Assembly (NCBI RefSeq): GCF_000003855.2
Contig: NW_003101621.1
Span: 18,986-29,104 of the forward strand
Direction of reading: 5' to 3'
Source: Blastomyces gilchristii SLH14081
Lineage: Eukaryota; Ascomycota; Eurotiomycetes; Onygenales; Ajellomycetaceae
Length of the DNA stretch: 10,119 bases
The position numbers were made by a program, and so were the translations under genes. Positions 1 to 7,399 of this stretch are shown here, in pieces. The notes beneath the pieces were generated by a model. That model had not been told where the DNA came from, ran no database searches, and worked only from the letters and a program-made list of their open reading frames with translations. Each line of letters begins with the position of its first letter. The stretch's first letter is position 1.

Positions 1-351
1 CAGTAGATAATCGAATGACCCGGAATCGAAGTCAACGAAGCAAAAGCGGCCACCGTCTTACCACCGTGGAACGAACTGTTACAAGGAAATGCGCACCTGG
101 ATGCTTGCCAGCTTGCTCCACCACTGTGGGTCGAGTTTTTTGCTGCCTCAGGCCACTAACACGCTTTGACGTTTCGTGCTGACTTTTAAATAAGTCCCTC
201 GTTGCAGACTGTACTCAGTATGTGATTCAAATTGTGGGGCCCTGGCCTCGTCAGTGAAATTGGAGTTCTTCTTGGAGCAAATTCAATAAAGTACCAGTCA
301 CCGTGTAGAGGATCAATTATCTTCAATTGCGATAGTCGGAAGGCCCCCGCT
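1..351. other. Left flank of normal composition, no recognised gene
   Basis: This stretch has ordinary base composition, with many CpG, CC and GG dinucleotides, unlike the AT-rich elements to its right. I do not recognise any gene. A forward reading frame is open from the left edge to a TGA at 180-182, with an ATG at 15-17 (55 codons). Its translation is rich in Arg, Thr, Ser and Cys and matches no family I know. It could be the tail of a gene starting outside the window, but at this length chance is as likely. An AATAAA hexamer at 285-290 resembles a polyadenylation signal without a convincing gene to serve. Confidence 0.5.
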
Positions 352-417
352 TTTACCTAGTAGATAGGTTGGGTGGCACGTGGCTAGGGTAGGTGCTGAT
401 TAACGTAATCAACCACC
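352..417 (-). repeat. Inverted LTR-like fragment related to the Copia LTR
   Basis: Positions 364-395 are nearly the reverse complement of 453-485 inside the Copia 5' LTR. One arm is 32 bases and the other 33, with one indel and one mismatch. Weaker similarity continues on both sides: TTAC near 352 and GTAATCAACCA at 405-415, which matches the inverted LTR start TGGTGATTAC with one extra base. It is best read as a relic LTR of the same or a sister family in the opposite orientation, already present when the Copia element inserted 20 bp away. Only part of an LTR is recognisable. Confidence 0.65.
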
Positions 418-432
418 TAACGGCTAACGCTC

Positions 433-437
433 GTTTC
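433..437. repeat. Target-site duplication GTTTC, left copy
   Basis: GTTTC directly precedes the 5' LTR and recurs directly after the 3' LTR at 5608-5612. Five bases is the usual duplication length for Ty1/copia integration. A four-base TTTC reading is possible if the LTR ended one base later. Confidence 0.85.
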
Positions 438-537
438 TGTTGGTGATTACTACACCTACCCTAGTCACGTGCCACCCCAACCTATTTAGTGTAACTCGCG
501 TAGTTAGATTACAACACAACAACATTATCCTTCAAGA
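438..537 (+). repeat. Copia 5' LTR
   Basis: The LTR is 100 bp, starting TGTTGGTG and ending CTTCAAGA. The left edge is exact because 437 and 5507 differ. The right edge follows from the GTTTC duplication, giving TG...GA ends instead of the usual TG...CA. It differs from the 3' LTR at five sites, all transitions; only position 524 (A here, G at 5594) looks like the mutated state in this copy. It carries a CACGTG palindrome at 466-471. It should hold the element promoter, but I see no clear TATA box. Confidence 0.93.
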
Positions 538-550
538 GGTTATGAAGCCC
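538..550 (+). other. Primer-binding site, tRNA-Met anticodon-arm type
   Basis: GGTTATGAAGCCC follows the LTR with no gap. The Drosophila Copia element is primed by a fragment of initiator tRNA-Met cut in the anticodon arm, and its primer-binding site has the form GGTTATG followed by GCCC. The complement here contains CAT flanked by T and AA, as expected for a Met anticodon loop. Compared with the conserved initiator arm, the site carries one extra A. The exact tRNA is therefore inferred. Confidence 0.7.
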
Positions 551-643
551 TCTACACAATGAAAAGCTGCAAAATAACATGCAATTGACATCTTCATGCA
601 TTGTTACAAGCGTGCCTAGATGATTTATTGAGTGATTGAACCC

Positions 644-1897
644 ATGGTTAATCTAAGATCCGGAGGGACATCTGACTTAACAAAAGAATATGTGTCTTCA
701 AGGCGGAGAAATGAGAAGACATCAGAACAGCAGATGCAAGATCACAGATCATTATTAACATCAATAATAAACTGAAAAGTGACTGTCTCTGAGGTGTTTA
801 AGCCAGACAACACAATCATAAAAGAACAGTCTGATGAGTTCAATGTATACAAAGATCTGATTGAAGATATTATCAGTGAGATATCAGATAATACAGAGAG
901 CTTAAGTGACTGAAATGATAATAACTCTGTGAGTGAGAAGACTTATATAAGACTAGAAATTACAAGACTTCAGTATAAAGTTAAGTGAATAAAGATAAAC
1001 AGAAATGAAAATAAAGAGTTTAGTACAGATTTAATAAACTATTTTCAATAAAAGAGTAAAATATCTATATTGATGAAGATTCTTAATAAATTCAGAGATT
1101 AAGTAAGATTTATAAAGAAGTCTATTATACTCACTGACTCTGTAAATTATTCTATATAAAAAGAAGAGATTCTGCTCATAGTAAAATAATCTGAAATAAA
1201 TGATATTTTTAATAATAAGCAGATTAATTCTGATGAGAATGTCAGTATAAATATATAATATTTTTAATCAGAATAGAATATCTGATTATATAACTATATA
1301 TAATCTGCAATTACTCTGCAGATTAAATCTCACTTTATTATACTTAAGAAGTCTTAACTATCTACTTATTCTCTATAATCTATTATAGAGAATAATTTCA
1401 CTGAAAGGTTTGCTATTCATAGAACTTATCTATTTCAAGAATTAATTAAGATAATATTAAAATCAAAGAATTCTAATTATATATTTATTAAATATTTAAT
1501 TATAATCAGAACTGATTATATCTGATTGAAATATAATATTAAAGATTTCATATTTTTCAACAGACTTCTTACAGAGATTAGTAAAGATTGATTATCTTTT
1601 ATAAAGAATTAAATGAATGTAATAGAGAAGAATGAGAATGCTAGAATACTTGAAAATAATTTTATAAAATTATGTCAAGATATTCTTCTACAATTATTAG
1701 CTACTGATGAATCTCTCATCTCTGATGAAAAGACCTCTGCAAATAATACTCAAGATTTCAACAGAAAGAATAAAAAGAAGAAGAAGAAAATCTCTGAGAA
1801 TAAGAACAAAGATTTCACTAAGTCAGATAGAAAGAGTAATAATACTATTAAAATATATTATCATTGTTAGAAGATTAATCACATTCAAACAGATTAC
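644..1897 (+). other. Gag region with Lys-rich stretch and damaged zinc knuckle
   Basis: The first 43 codons (644-772) are stop-free and still contain CpG-bearing Arg codons; a TGA at 773-775 breaks the frame. A Lys-rich stretch near 1766-1812 precedes a CX2CX4HX4C zinc knuckle. There the first Cys is Tyr (1856-1858), the second Cys is kept (1865-1867), a TAG follows at 1868-1870, His is kept (1880-1882), and the last Cys is Tyr (1895-1897). The knuckle normally binds element RNA in the particle. Just after it, the hexamer AAGAAT is repeated four times at 1937-1960, encoding Lys-Asn pairs. Confidence 0.85.
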
Positions 1898-2053
1898 TAA
1901 TTGAAATTTTCTGAAAAACACTCTACTAGTCACAGTAAGAATAAGAATAAGAATAAGAATGAAACAGGCTCAGTGTCAGTTCATAATGTCATTGAGTAAG
2001 TATTTTATACAACAGAAACAGTTTATTCTACTGATTAAACTGACAAAGATATC

Positions 2054-2280
2054 TGAGTTCTGAACTCTGAATTCAGTGCTTATACTACATCTTACAAGAA
2101 TCTCATATTAATAGTGCTGTAGAAGATTAATATTATATTGAAGATAACTGACAGATCAACAGCTTCTGCAACAGCTATAGAAAAGATAAATATATTAGTT
2201 AAAGAAGTGAATCTACTGCTGCAGAATGTCTGCTACATTCTTAAGCTGAAGATGAATCTTATAAGTTTTGAGAAGCTTGT
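2054..2280 (+). other. Copia aspartic protease domain, active site lost
   Basis: After a TGA at 2054-2056, where the family has Trp, the frame reads Val-Leu-Asn-Ser-Glu at 2057-2071. The family has the Asp-Ser/Thr-Gly active site there. The Asp-to-Asn and Gly-to-Glu changes are both GG-to-GA, that is, C to T at CpC on the other strand. The domain continues to a well-conserved Leu-Lys-Met-Asn-Leu-Ile-Ser block near 2240-2265, typical of the protease to GAG-pre-integrase boundary. This enzyme would release Gag, integrase and reverse transcriptase from the polyprotein. Confidence 0.85.
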
Positions 2281-2566
2281 ATATTAGAGCTATACATATA
2301 AGTAACTGATCTATGAGAATACTTATTCAATCTTACTAATCTCTTCTGACAAGATGTTGAGTTTTACTGTTAAATTAAGTGATAAGAACATCTACATTCT
2401 GAAAAAATAATTAATAATTAGAGACTTAATTTGATTCATAATATTAAATAGTGAATTTAAATCTGTAAAAATTCTACAGTCTGTAGAGAAAAAAGATTCT
2501 CTGCTAGTATTGTTTAATAAGAATATCAAGATTATTGAACACACAATGTTATAATAAGATTAAAAG

Positions 2567-3330
2567 CTTGATCATCTCAATTTCACAGATATCACTAAAT
2601 TAGTAGCAGATTCATAACTGAGAATAAGAATTAAGAGTGACAGGGCTTTATCATTCTGCAAGACCTGTGTACAGATAAAAATGATATATTCAATATTTAT
2701 ATCAATGACAAGAACTGTTAAATCTGTGATAAGATTCTTTATAAATCTTGTAGATGATAACTGTATACTATATAATAAAATCAATCTCTCTACTCATGAG
2801 AGAGCTAATTATTGAATGAGTATTATAGATAATGTTATATACTACAGATGAATTATTCTTATAATATTAAAGAGTGAGATCACTGCATATTTAATAATCT
2901 TTATTAACAGAATTGAGATCACTACTCAACATTGAATTGAGACTTTACACTGAGATGATGAAGATGAATTTAAAAGTAATGAATTAAAGACCTACTGCTG
3001 ATGAAAAGAGATTATATATGAGATTACTATATTTAATACATCACAGTTCAATGACTCTGCAGAATATATCAATCATATTATAGATGAAAAGATAAGAAGC
3101 TTACTATTTAACAGTGAGCTTGTAAGAGAACTTTGAGATAAAGCTATTCAAGCTGTGATTATAATGATTAATATGTTCTCAACATTAACAAAGATTTACA
3201 GGTATTAGAGAGAGATCTCATTATTCTCTTTTAAAGCTTAAACAGGTGTTCAATCTTCTGCTCATTGAATACATAGATGAGAATGTAAGATGTATAAGAA
3301 GAATCTAAAGATTATCAATAAGCTTGTGAA
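2567..3330 (+). other. Copia integrase domain
   Basis: A His followed by Leu-Asn-Phe (2573 on) and an intact CxxC (Cys at 2657 and 2666) mark the zinc-binding part. In the core, the first catalytic Asp is Asn (2744-2746), the second Asp is present (2954-2956) and the catalytic Glu is present (3062-3064). Asp to Glu is 36 codons, the exact DX35E spacing. The three Gly codons after the second Asp have become Asp, Glu and Asp by GG-to-GA changes. Integrase would insert the cDNA into the genome; loss of the first Asp and the stop codons rule out activity. Confidence 0.9.
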
Positions 3331-3760
3331 TAGAACTGACAGTAAGTAATGATGATTAGTTAAATATCAAGAACTGTATTAATATTGTATCTGAGACTCT
3401 GCAATCTGAAAGCTTGAGATTGTAAGAAATGTTGTTTTTAATAAAGAATTAACAACAGAAGAAGTATCAGCAAATGTTATTAAAGAAGCAGTTACACTGT
3501 CAGAGAAATTGAATGTTTTTAATACTATGAAGAGATGATAACACTGTCTTCTAAGAAGATTTATAAAGAATAAATCTAATGTTTTAAAGATACTTACTGA
3601 TGATGATATGAACAGTGCACTGAAACTGACATATCTACTAGATGATAAGACAGAACTTATTAATAATGATATAAATAATTCTGTGAATAATAAAGATTCT
3701 GTACTCAGTGTTCTTAATGATCATCTGATCACACTGACAGAGACTAAAAGAAGTCATGAC

Positions 3761-4660
3761 TGAGAACATTGGCATCAGATAATGAGAAAGAAAGTGAAAA
3801 CTTTTGAATGAAAGAAGATATATATTATTATTGAAAAGACCTCTGAAATGAACATTCTTACAGATAAATAAGTATACAATTAGAAATTGAATAATAAGAA
3901 TGAAATTATTCACTTTAGAGCTTGTTAAGTGATTAAAGAATTTCTATAATAACAAGATATTTATTATAATAAGTTATATACAGAAGTGATGTTTGAACCT
4001 ATATCACAGAGCTTATTCACTATATTAACAGTAAGGGATTGAAAAGTCAGATTGATTGACTATGTATCTGTGTTTTTAAATGAGGTATTATCTCAGAATG
4101 AGATGATATTTATGCAACTACTCACAGAGATTAAGTACAGTCATGATGAATTAGTAGAACTTGTATATCAGAGCTTATACAGAATGAAACAGATAGTAAG
4201 AACATGATATTTTCTTATAACAGAACACTTAATAAATCTAGAATTCAAGATCTTATCTTACAATGATGAATTTCTTTATCATTCAATTTACAAGTTATTC
4301 TTGACACTACATGTTAATGACTGTTGAATCACAGAGTCTGAAGAGAGTGAAATTAAGTGAATTTTAATGAAAATCAGAAAAAGATTTGAGATAAAAGAAG
4401 TTGAACAGAATAAATCTTATCTGAGAATGAAGATCAAATATCAAGATGAAAATCTAATGATTACACAGAGCTGTTATGTTGAAGAAATATTGAAAGATTT
4501 TGAAATGAATAAGATTAATCCTGTGAGAATCTCAATGATGACAGGCATACAACTGGAATTTTCACCTGATGAGAATGATGAATTGAATGATAACTTTACA
4601 GCTATGAGATATTGTCAAGAATTGAAATCATTGCAGTATTTGATCTCAAGCAGCTGATCA
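3761..4660 (+). other. Copia reverse transcriptase domain
   Basis: It opens with the Trp-x-x-Ala-Met-x-x-Glu-type block near 3770, followed by a segment matching the Copia Gly-Lys-Trp-Val / Arg-Ala-Arg-Trp-Val blocks. The first catalytic Asp is kept (4058-4060), just before the Ala-Phe-Leu-Asn-Gly-like block. The Tyr-Val-Asp-Asp box reads His-Val-Asn-Asp at 4310-4321, so one metal-binding Asp is lost. The stop-free stretch 4367-4657 holds the C-terminal part through the Tyr-Leu-Ile-Ser-Ser block; the Thr-Arg-Pro-Asp that normally follows has a TGA for Arg. A single intact TGG Trp codon survives at 3770-3772. Confidence 0.92.
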
Positions 4661-4825
4661 GATCTGATGTTTACAGTTAACTATCTCTCACATTTTAACT
4701 CACATTCACACAAAGTGTGTTGAGCAGTGTTGAAGCATGTTCTACATTATGTCAAGAAGATGAAAAACCATGGCATATTATACAGAAAGAAGATCAGTGA
4801 TATAAGCCTGAGTTCTGTGATATAC

Positions 4826-5305
4826 TGAGATTCAGACTGAGCAGGGGTGAATTCTCAATACAAATTAACTACTGACTATGTTATATTGATTAATGAGTCA
4901 CTGATCTCATGACAGTCACAGAGACAGACATCTATCATCAAATTAATCACAGAAGCTGAATATATTGTAGCTAGTAAGACAGCTTGTAAGATAATCTGAT
5001 TGAATGATATGTTATATGATACTGAGTTGATAAATGATGAAAAAGTGAAAATATACTCACATCTATAAGTTGATAATAAGAGAGCAATTGATCTAGCAAA
5101 GAGGAAATTCTTAACACAAAGATTGCATCACATTGAGATTAGATATCATATTCTTCACAATTTGATTGAAAAAGGGGAAATTATAATGAAACATGTTGAT
5201 TCTACAGTGAACATAGCTGACAGCCTTATCAAGTCACTGACAAAGCCTGCATTTGAAGATTTTGTCAAGAGAGTTGGCATTCAGGAAATTGAGAAGAAGA
5301 AATAA
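4826..5305 (+). other. Copia RNase H domain and C-terminus
   Basis: The frame shows Asp-Ser-Asp (4829-4837) followed by a TGA for the usual Trp, then Ala-Gly. Thr-Glu-Ala-Glu-Tyr is intact at 4949-4963, with catalytic Glu at 4958-4960. Asp-Asn of the Asp-Asn-Gln/Ala-Ile block is at 5072-5077. The family's His-Ile-Asp-Ile-Arg-Tyr-His block is recognisable from about 5129, and the protein ends at 5303. All three catalytic acidic positions survive here. The last 180 bases (5123-5305) are free of stops and less mutated than the middle of the element. RNase H would remove the RNA strand during cDNA synthesis. Confidence 0.92.
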
Positions 5306-5507
5306 TTGAATGATAATGATGATACAGTGAATCAATGAATTTTGCATGTATTTCTTGATTTTTACAGTTATTGCTGTACAGATGCCTTTCCTAATGAGGA
5401 AATCAGAGTCTGATTGATGTAATTAATTATTATTGCATTTTTGAAAGATTTGAGGATGAGAGAGGCCCCGGGTGGCGGCTTATAGACCACGGTGTAGCAA
5501 GGAGAGG
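5306..5507 (+). other. Copia 3' untranslated region with GC island and polypurine tract
   Basis: This is noncoding DNA between the gag-pol stop and the 3' LTR. The first part is AT-rich. At about 5452-5507 it changes to a GC-rich, CpG-bearing island. The last nine bases, AAGGAGAGG (5499-5507), are all purines and touch the LTR, as expected of the polypurine tract that primes plus-strand cDNA synthesis. Confidence 0.8.
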
Positions 5508-5607
5508 TGTTGGTGATTACTACACCTACTCTAGTCATGTGCCACCTCAACCTATTTAGTGTAACTCGCGTAGTTAGATTATAACACAACAACGTTATCC
5601 TTCAAGA
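5508..5607 (+). repeat. Copia 3' LTR
   Basis: The same 100 bp as 438-537 with five transitions. Position 5530 is T for C (CpC), 5538 T for C (CpG, which breaks CACGTG), 5547 T for C (CpC), 5582 T for C (CpA), and 5594 keeps G where the 5' copy has A (CpG). Four of five changes therefore lie in this copy. It would supply the polyadenylation region of the element transcript. Confidence 0.93.
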
Positions 5608-5612
5608 GTTTC
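5608..5612. repeat. Target-site duplication GTTTC, right copy
   Basis: This is identical to 433-437 and directly abuts the 3' LTR, which confirms both element ends and shows that the two LTRs belong to one insertion. Confidence 0.85.
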
Positions 5613-5630
5613 CTCAGGAAGCAGAAAACT

Positions 5631-5710
5631 TGACCTCGCTAAGTGCGCCACTTGACCTCGTTATGTAAGCTGACCTCGCAAATGTAGCCTGTGTCAGTAC
5701 CTGACCTCGC
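5631..5710. repeat. Four spaced direct repeats of TGACCTCG
   Basis: The octamer TGACCTCG occurs at 5631-5638, 5653-5660, 5671-5678 and 5702-5709, with start-to-start spacing of 22, 18 and 31 bases. Three copies are followed by C, and two are preceded by ACT. All copies keep their CpG although the neighbouring elements have lost nearly all CpG. The function is unknown; such clusters are seen as protein-binding or subterminal transposon repeats. Confidence 0.8.
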
Positions 5711-5777
5711 TCAATACATCTTTTCTTGTAATTTGAAATCACTTAATTATTTATCATTCAATTCTATAATTAATTCT

Positions 5778-5804
5778 TTATTATTATTATTATTCTTCTT
5801 CTTC
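5778..5804. repeat. TTA/TTC compound microsatellite
   Basis: A run of TTA triplets passes directly into four TTC triplets. It is a simple-sequence repeat in AT-rich DNA with no coding role. Confidence 0.9.
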
Positions 5805-5842
5805 AATTATAAATGTATGCAGTCAGAGACTATGACATCTAT

Positions 5843-5863
5843 CTGAGAACTAAAAGTTCTCAG
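5843..5863. repeat. Perfect 9-bp palindrome with 3-base loop
   Basis: CTGAGAACT and AGTTCTCAG flank AAA, giving a perfect 9-bp stem. A run of five T follows at 5866-5870, just where the gypsy LTR begins. In a bacterium this would look like an intrinsic terminator; here it is a short inverted repeat of unknown role. Confidence 0.85.
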
Positions 5864-5869
5864 AGTTTT

Positions 5870-5998
5870 TGTAACATGGCAGAACCGAAGCGGTTGCTAG
5901 TCAGTGATGTTATATAGAAATAGTTGTTTAAGAAGCTGTATAAGTGAGCTTGACTATCTTGCTTGAATAGTGAGCTTGTAGACTATAGAGTTATTACA
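5870..5998 (-). repeat. Gypsy 3' LTR
   Basis: It has matching ends TGTAA (5870-5874) and TTACA (5994-5998) and lies where the 3' LTR of the - strand element is expected. On the - strand it reads TGTAATAAC...GCCATGTTACA. The outer 30 bases (about 5870-5900) keep CpG and CC/GG, including a small palindrome AACCG-AAG-CGGTT at 5883-5895, while the rest is AT-rich. The second LTR is outside the window, so the limits rest on the terminal repeats. No clear polypurine tract adjoins it; the 5999-6012 segment may be a mutated one. Confidence 0.75.
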
Positions 5999-7025
5999 AG
6001 AATATCACAGATATAGTACTTAGTATACTAAGAAGATTGTATAAGAAATATAGTAACTCTTATATATATTTCTATAGAAGAAAAATAAATCACTGACTTC
6101 TTTAATAAGAAGTTAGTATCTAGCTATTCTATATAGATAATGAATAGATACTCTTCTCTCATTTCATAAGTAAGAATAGTCAGAGTGATATCTCAGTAGT
6201 ATCTTACTACTATAGAAGAGTAATCTGCTGATCTTATATAGAAGTAAAGTTCTTATATTTATTAATTAAATCTTTCTATATTATATTTAAATAATGTTAT
6301 AGAGTGATTAATAACTGATTTAAACAGTCTATAGAATAAATGAAATTATTCATATAAAAGTAATAAGCTGTATAAAATTATAACAGAATCTTAATACAGT
6401 TAAAGATATAATAATACTCTCTTCTTTAAAAGTATAGTTCTGATACTCTTAAGATTACTGAATTAAAAGTTATCTTTATTATATAGTAATAGTTATTAAC
6501 TGATTTAACAGTGTATATACTGCATATAATATAAAGAAATAGATGAGTTTTTCTACTAACTGTATAAATCTTCTTTTTCTCATCTCTATTTAAATTAATT
6601 ATATGACAAGTAAATTTCTTATATATTAATTAAAATATGAAAAATATAATTAATAAGTAACTTACAGATCTCTTAATATATTTCATTCTATATATAAAAC
6701 TTTCTATAAAAGTGATTGTAAGAGGCCTACGCTGAATAGATCAGTATTATATTAACAGGTCTTATATAACAAAGAGAAAAATGTTAAAGAAGAAAAGAAA
6801 GAGAAAGTGTGAGAATCAGTGATTGAAGTGAATATTTATACATGTATATGATGACATACACAGTGAAGCTTTGAGATGAAAGAATCTATATGTATTTGTG
6901 ACAGCTGAGAATCAGTGATCAAGAATGACTAAGAATCAGAGTATACATATTTAAGAATAAAGTGATTGAAATCTGTAAAGTGTAATGAAATAGTCTATAT
7001 CATTAATCAGATACAGCTCATCACA
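5999..7025 (-). other. Gypsy 3' noncoding region, extremely AT-rich
   Basis: About 1 kb lies between the inferred pol stop and the LTR. No reading frame or domain is recognisable, and CpG and CC/GG are almost absent. A small GC remnant containing GGCC and CG sits at about 6723-6733. It is long for a gypsy 3' untranslated region. It may hold a lost extra ORF, a further insertion, or simply noncoding element sequence too mutated to read. Confidence 0.6.
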
Positions 7026-7190
7026 TTAGTCTCTTCTTTTCAGAAGTAGTTTTTATCAGTCAAGAACTGCTATTTTAAATAATACAGAACTTAGAGTTCA
7101 GATCAGATAATTATATCTAACTTATTTCATAAAATATTATTAATTACAGCTGTTAAGTCTCTTATTAAGAATATTCTCAATCTCTCACTC
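7026..7190 (-). other. Gypsy integrase C-terminal chromodomain, degraded
   Basis: An acidic linker leads to Glu-Ile-Glu-Asn-Ile-Leu (about 7160-7180) and then a block matching the chromodomain Val-Lys-Trp-x-Gly-Tyr...Pro-Thr-Trp pattern, with stops at both Trp positions and Gly changed to Arg. In chromoviruses this domain steers integration to marked chromatin such as methylated histone H3. The aromatic cage can no longer be judged. Confidence 0.8.
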
Positions 7191-7399
7191 AAGCTCATTA
7201 TCTTCTTCTATGATGCCTGGCAGCTGTCAGTCAGAAGTCAGTTAAGAAGAGAACAGATCAGTGACAGCACAGTGAAATAAACTTGTATAAAAGATATTAT
7301 AAATCTCTGATAATGTATTAAGATGATAGTTATAACTATCTAGAACTTCTATCACTTTATATCTGATATAATAGTAATGTAGTATACAAGATAAATATA

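Larger units (their letters stand above)
644..5305 (+). pseudogene. Copia gag-pol polyprotein, inactivated by nonsense and missense transitions
   Basis: One frame runs from an ATG in good context (CCCATGG at 641-647, in-frame stop just upstream at 629-631) to a TAA at 5303-5305, about 1,553 codons. That is a normal length for a single-ORF Copia polyprotein. Every landmark sits in this frame: zinc knuckle 1856-1897, protease 2054-2280, integrase 2567-3330, reverse transcriptase 3761-4660, RNase H 4826-5305. I found no frameshift. Dozens of stops interrupt it, many of them TGA where the family has Trp or Arg. Typical substitutions are Gly to Glu, Asp or Arg, Pro to Leu or Ser, and Ala to Thr or Val. 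Several catalytic residues are lost. The longest stop-free pieces are 1613-1870, 4367-4657 and 5123-5305. The native product would make the virus-like particle, protease, integrase and reverse transcriptase. Confidence 0.95.
438..5607 (+). mobile_element. Complete but decayed Ty1/copia LTR retrotransposon
   Basis: This is a full-length element of 5,170 bp with 100-bp LTRs at 438-537 and 5508-5607, a GTTTC duplication on both sides, a primer-binding site from 538, a purine tract ending at 5507, and one gag-pol frame at 644-5305. The domain order is Gag, protease, integrase, reverse transcriptase, RNase H. Integrase ahead of reverse transcriptase defines Ty1/copia. The inside is heavily altered by C-to-T-type transitions on both strands, while the ends are much less affected. 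Inserted next to an older inverted LTR-like fragment, it faces the - strand gypsy element with 3' ends converging. It cannot move by itself. Confidence 0.95.
5613..5869. other. Spacer between the two elements, no gene
   Basis: This is the pre-insertion DNA to the right of the Copia target site. Its first 100 bases are of normal composition and contain four TGACCTCG copies. The rest is AT-rich, with a microsatellite and a palindrome listed separately. No convincing coding frame is visible on either strand. It may be part of an unrecognised transposon or ordinary noncoding DNA. The last five bases before the gypsy LTR, GTTTT (5865-5869), are the candidate target-site duplication of that element; its partner lies outside the window. 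Confidence 0.6.

Noticed and set aside
3..182. Partial host gene at the left edge
   Set aside because: The open frame is short, matches no known family and has no supporting signals; it is noted only in the flank entry.
1707..1904. Forward open frame overlapping gag
   Set aside because: It is out of frame with the gag-pol domains and is an accident of Lys- and Asn-rich codons.
2572..2784. Reverse open frame in the integrase region
   Set aside because: It lies antisense to a clear integrase zinc-binding segment and matches nothing.
3638..3913. Reverse open frame of 91 codons, hydrophobic
   Set aside because: It is antisense to the start of reverse transcriptase; the hydrophobic look comes from AT-rich codons.
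644..5305. Alternative genetic code with TGA as Trp, as in mitochondria
   Set aside because: Many TGA codons fall at Trp positions, but others replace Arg, TAA and TAG are also common, and catalytic residues are lost. Mutation explains all of these.
5368..5592. Reverse open frame covering the 3' LTR
   Set aside because: It runs across the polypurine tract and LTR, and the same sequence at the 5' LTR is not coding.
5631..5710. CRISPR array
   Set aside because: The repeats are only eight bases and unevenly spaced, and the context is eukaryotic.
5843..5870. Bacterial intrinsic terminator
   Set aside because: Stem, loop and T-run fit the shape, but the setting is a eukaryotic retrotransposon cluster with no bacterial gene upstream.
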